From the NCBI GenBank assembly GCA_900320035.1, contig ONQU01000013.1, positions 1 to 15,432 on the forward strand: a DNA stretch of 15,432 nt. Direction: 5' to 3'. The position numbers and the translations under genes were made by a program. Shown here one piece after another: positions 14,382-15,432 of the stretch; within the stretch, counting starts at the first letter, position 1, and the number at the start of each line of letters is the position of its first letter. The notes beneath the pieces were generated by a model. The model ran no database searches. It was not told the origin of the DNA and saw only the letters and a program-made list of their open reading frames with translations. Source of the stretch: an uncultured Rhodospirillaceae bacterium (GTDB lineage: Bacteria; Pseudomonadota; Alphaproteobacteria; RF32; CAG-239).

Positions 14382-15335
14382 TTACTCAAACAGCGGAATG
14401 CCGCGTGCCAAGCGAATACGTTGTTGCTCAATAACCGTCGAAAGGTTAAGCTTACCGCTTTTAATAATGCCGCGTACTTGATCTCCTTTACTGGCATCAG
14501 GATTAGCAAACACAGCTTCAATAATCGGTCGTTTCGGTACACCTACTAATTTCTGGTGAAGTACCGCCAAAATACCGTTACCGGTTAAATCGTACGACAT
14601 TTCTTCGGAAATACCACTCGCTGCTGCATATTTAACAATAGATTGTACGGCATCAGTCACCGTAGAAGCGTGAATGGTTGAAAGTACCAAGTGGCCGGAA
14701 ATAGCGGCACGCATAGCCTCTGAAGCAATTTCCGGATCACGAATCTCGCCCAAATAAACATAACGCGGCATTGAACGTAACATCGATTTTAAACCTGCCT
14801 GCCACGACCCTCCCGGCGGTGTCATCTGTTTACAAATTCCGAGTTCTCCGGTCATCGTATGATAGGTGCCGTCCAAAGGCATTTCTACCGGATCTTCAAG
14901 CGTAAATGCATAACCGCCATCGCTAATCAAAAATTCACGCAACAAAGCCGACAACGTGGTCGTTTTACCGGAACCGGTCGTACCGGCCAATAAAATCAAT
15001 CCGGATGCCCCGCTCAAAGATTTAAGATATTTGAGTAATTTATCTTCAATACCTAACTTATTAATATCCGGTACGGAATGCGGCATTTTGCGCGCACAAA
15101 ATTGCTGACCGTCTAATGTCACCGTGCGCTCAACACGATAATGCAAACCTTTATACTTCACGAGATAACTTGGATTTTCACCATCGTATGTATCTTTTAT
15201 CATTTGATAAAATTCATCGAAATCATCCGGCATCACCTGCACCAAACCGCATGCTGTTTTGCGTCCCCACATATAAGCTGTCCCATCAGGAATAATATAA
15301 ATATCCGAAAATTCCGTATCATTAACTGTTGCCAT
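14382..15335 (-). CDS. PilT/GspE-superfamily secretion ATPase, DotB/TraJ-like
   Basis: A cytoplasmic hexameric motor of the type II/IV secretion ATPase superfamily, 317 residues. The N-terminal PAS-like domain (1-95) opens with SDIYIIPDGTAYMW, as in PilT-class proteins. The motor domain has: Walker A GTTGSGKTT (118-126), the Asp box LEDPVE (146-151), Walker B RYVYLGEIRD (191-200) and the His box GHLVLSTIHA (214-223). The shape and length resemble DotB/TraJ (type IVB secretion or thin pili) and PilT retraction ATPases; I cannot choose between them. No other pilus or secretion gene is in the window, and xseA follows after 94 bases. The Shine-Dalgarno AAAGGAGT before the ATG is strong; a TATACT lies about 20 bases farther upstream. 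Its partners would have to be outside the window. Confidence 0.85.
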   Translation of the reverse strand: MATVNDTEFSDIYIIPDGTAYMWGRKTACGLVQVMPDDFDEFYQMIKDTYDGENPSYLVKYKGLHYRVERTVTLDGQQFCARKMPHSVPDINKLGIEDKLLKYLKSLSGASGLILLAGTTGSGKTTTLSALLREFLISDGGYAFTLEDPVEMPLDGTYHTMTGELGICKQMTPPGGSWQAGLKSMLRSMPRYVYLGEIRDPEIASEAMRAAISGHLVLSTIHASTVTDAVQSIVKYAAASGISEEMSYDLTGNGILAVLHQKLVGVPKRPIIEAVFANPDASKGDQVRGIIKSGKLNLSTVIEQQRIRLARGIPLFE

Positions 15336-15417
15336 TTTCTACTCCTTTAAAAATATAAGTATAATGTAAGCTTTTTTTCTTAAATTTAGGTTAATTATTT
15401 AGGCTAATCAATTAGAG

Positions 15418-15426
15418 TTATCCACA
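15418..15426 (+). promoter_or_regulatory. Perfect DnaA-box sequence at the right edge
   Basis: TTATCCACA, the consensus DnaA box, lies at the edge of the window beside an AT-rich stretch (15336-15417). One box is not an origin; the window ends before a cluster could be judged. A perfect 9-mer is expected by chance about once per 131 kb counting both strands, so about a 12% chance for a window this size. Confidence 0.4.
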
Positions 15427-15432
15427 GTTTGA

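Noticed and set aside
14318..14542. 74-codon minus-strand frame overlapping the ATPase 3' end
   Set aside because: Most of it overlaps the ATPase coding sequence in another frame, with no Shine-Dalgarno or family resemblance.

Overview
The window reads as a chromosomal stretch of an AT-rich, Gram-negative proteobacterium, most likely an alphaproteobacterium. The grounds are a Tol envelope system, two lipobox lipoproteins, a long-form hibernation factor next to PtsN, and a TolA with a short Pro/Lys-rich linker. The lineage is an inference from protein style; there is no rRNA marker. I see no insertion sequence, phage gene, CRISPR array, tRNA or rRNA.

Layout, left to right. Positions 1-574 (minus) hold the 5' part of an RgpF-like polysaccharide gene that runs off the left edge. 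Positions 575-976 hold no convincing protein gene but do hold a promoter, at least five hairpins and an intrinsic terminator whose T-tract touches the Shine-Dalgarno of the next gene. This looks like a conditional-terminator leader or an undescribed structured RNA and is the most interesting signal in the window. A plus-strand cluster follows (977-4341): two small lipoproteins, an exported protein with ten MORN-type repeats followed by ankyrin repeats, and a metallo-beta-lactamase-fold hydrolase.

From 4360 to 9715 the genes are on the minus strand, in three units read right to left: tolQ-tolR-tolA; hpf-ptsN; and folA (DHFR)-thyA plus a small membrane protein. Each of the first two ends in a recognisable intrinsic terminator. 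Between ptsN and folA lies a run of three hairpins of unknown role. tolB (9923-11251) is on the plus strand, divergent from tolQRA across about 200 bp that carry back-to-back promoter candidates. This differs from the usual tolQRAB order, and pal is not in the window.

From 11314 to 15335 the genes are again on the minus strand: a PilT/DotB-like secretion ATPase, then xseA, an M23 peptidase overlapping xseA by 38 bp, and uppP (undecaprenyl-diphosphate phosphatase). The right edge is very AT-rich and carries one perfect DnaA-box sequence.

Together the genes favour envelope upkeep (Tol, UppP, M23 peptidase, lipoproteins, surface polysaccharide), with thymidylate/folate metabolism, ribosome hibernation/PTS-Ntr signalling and DNA repair alongside.
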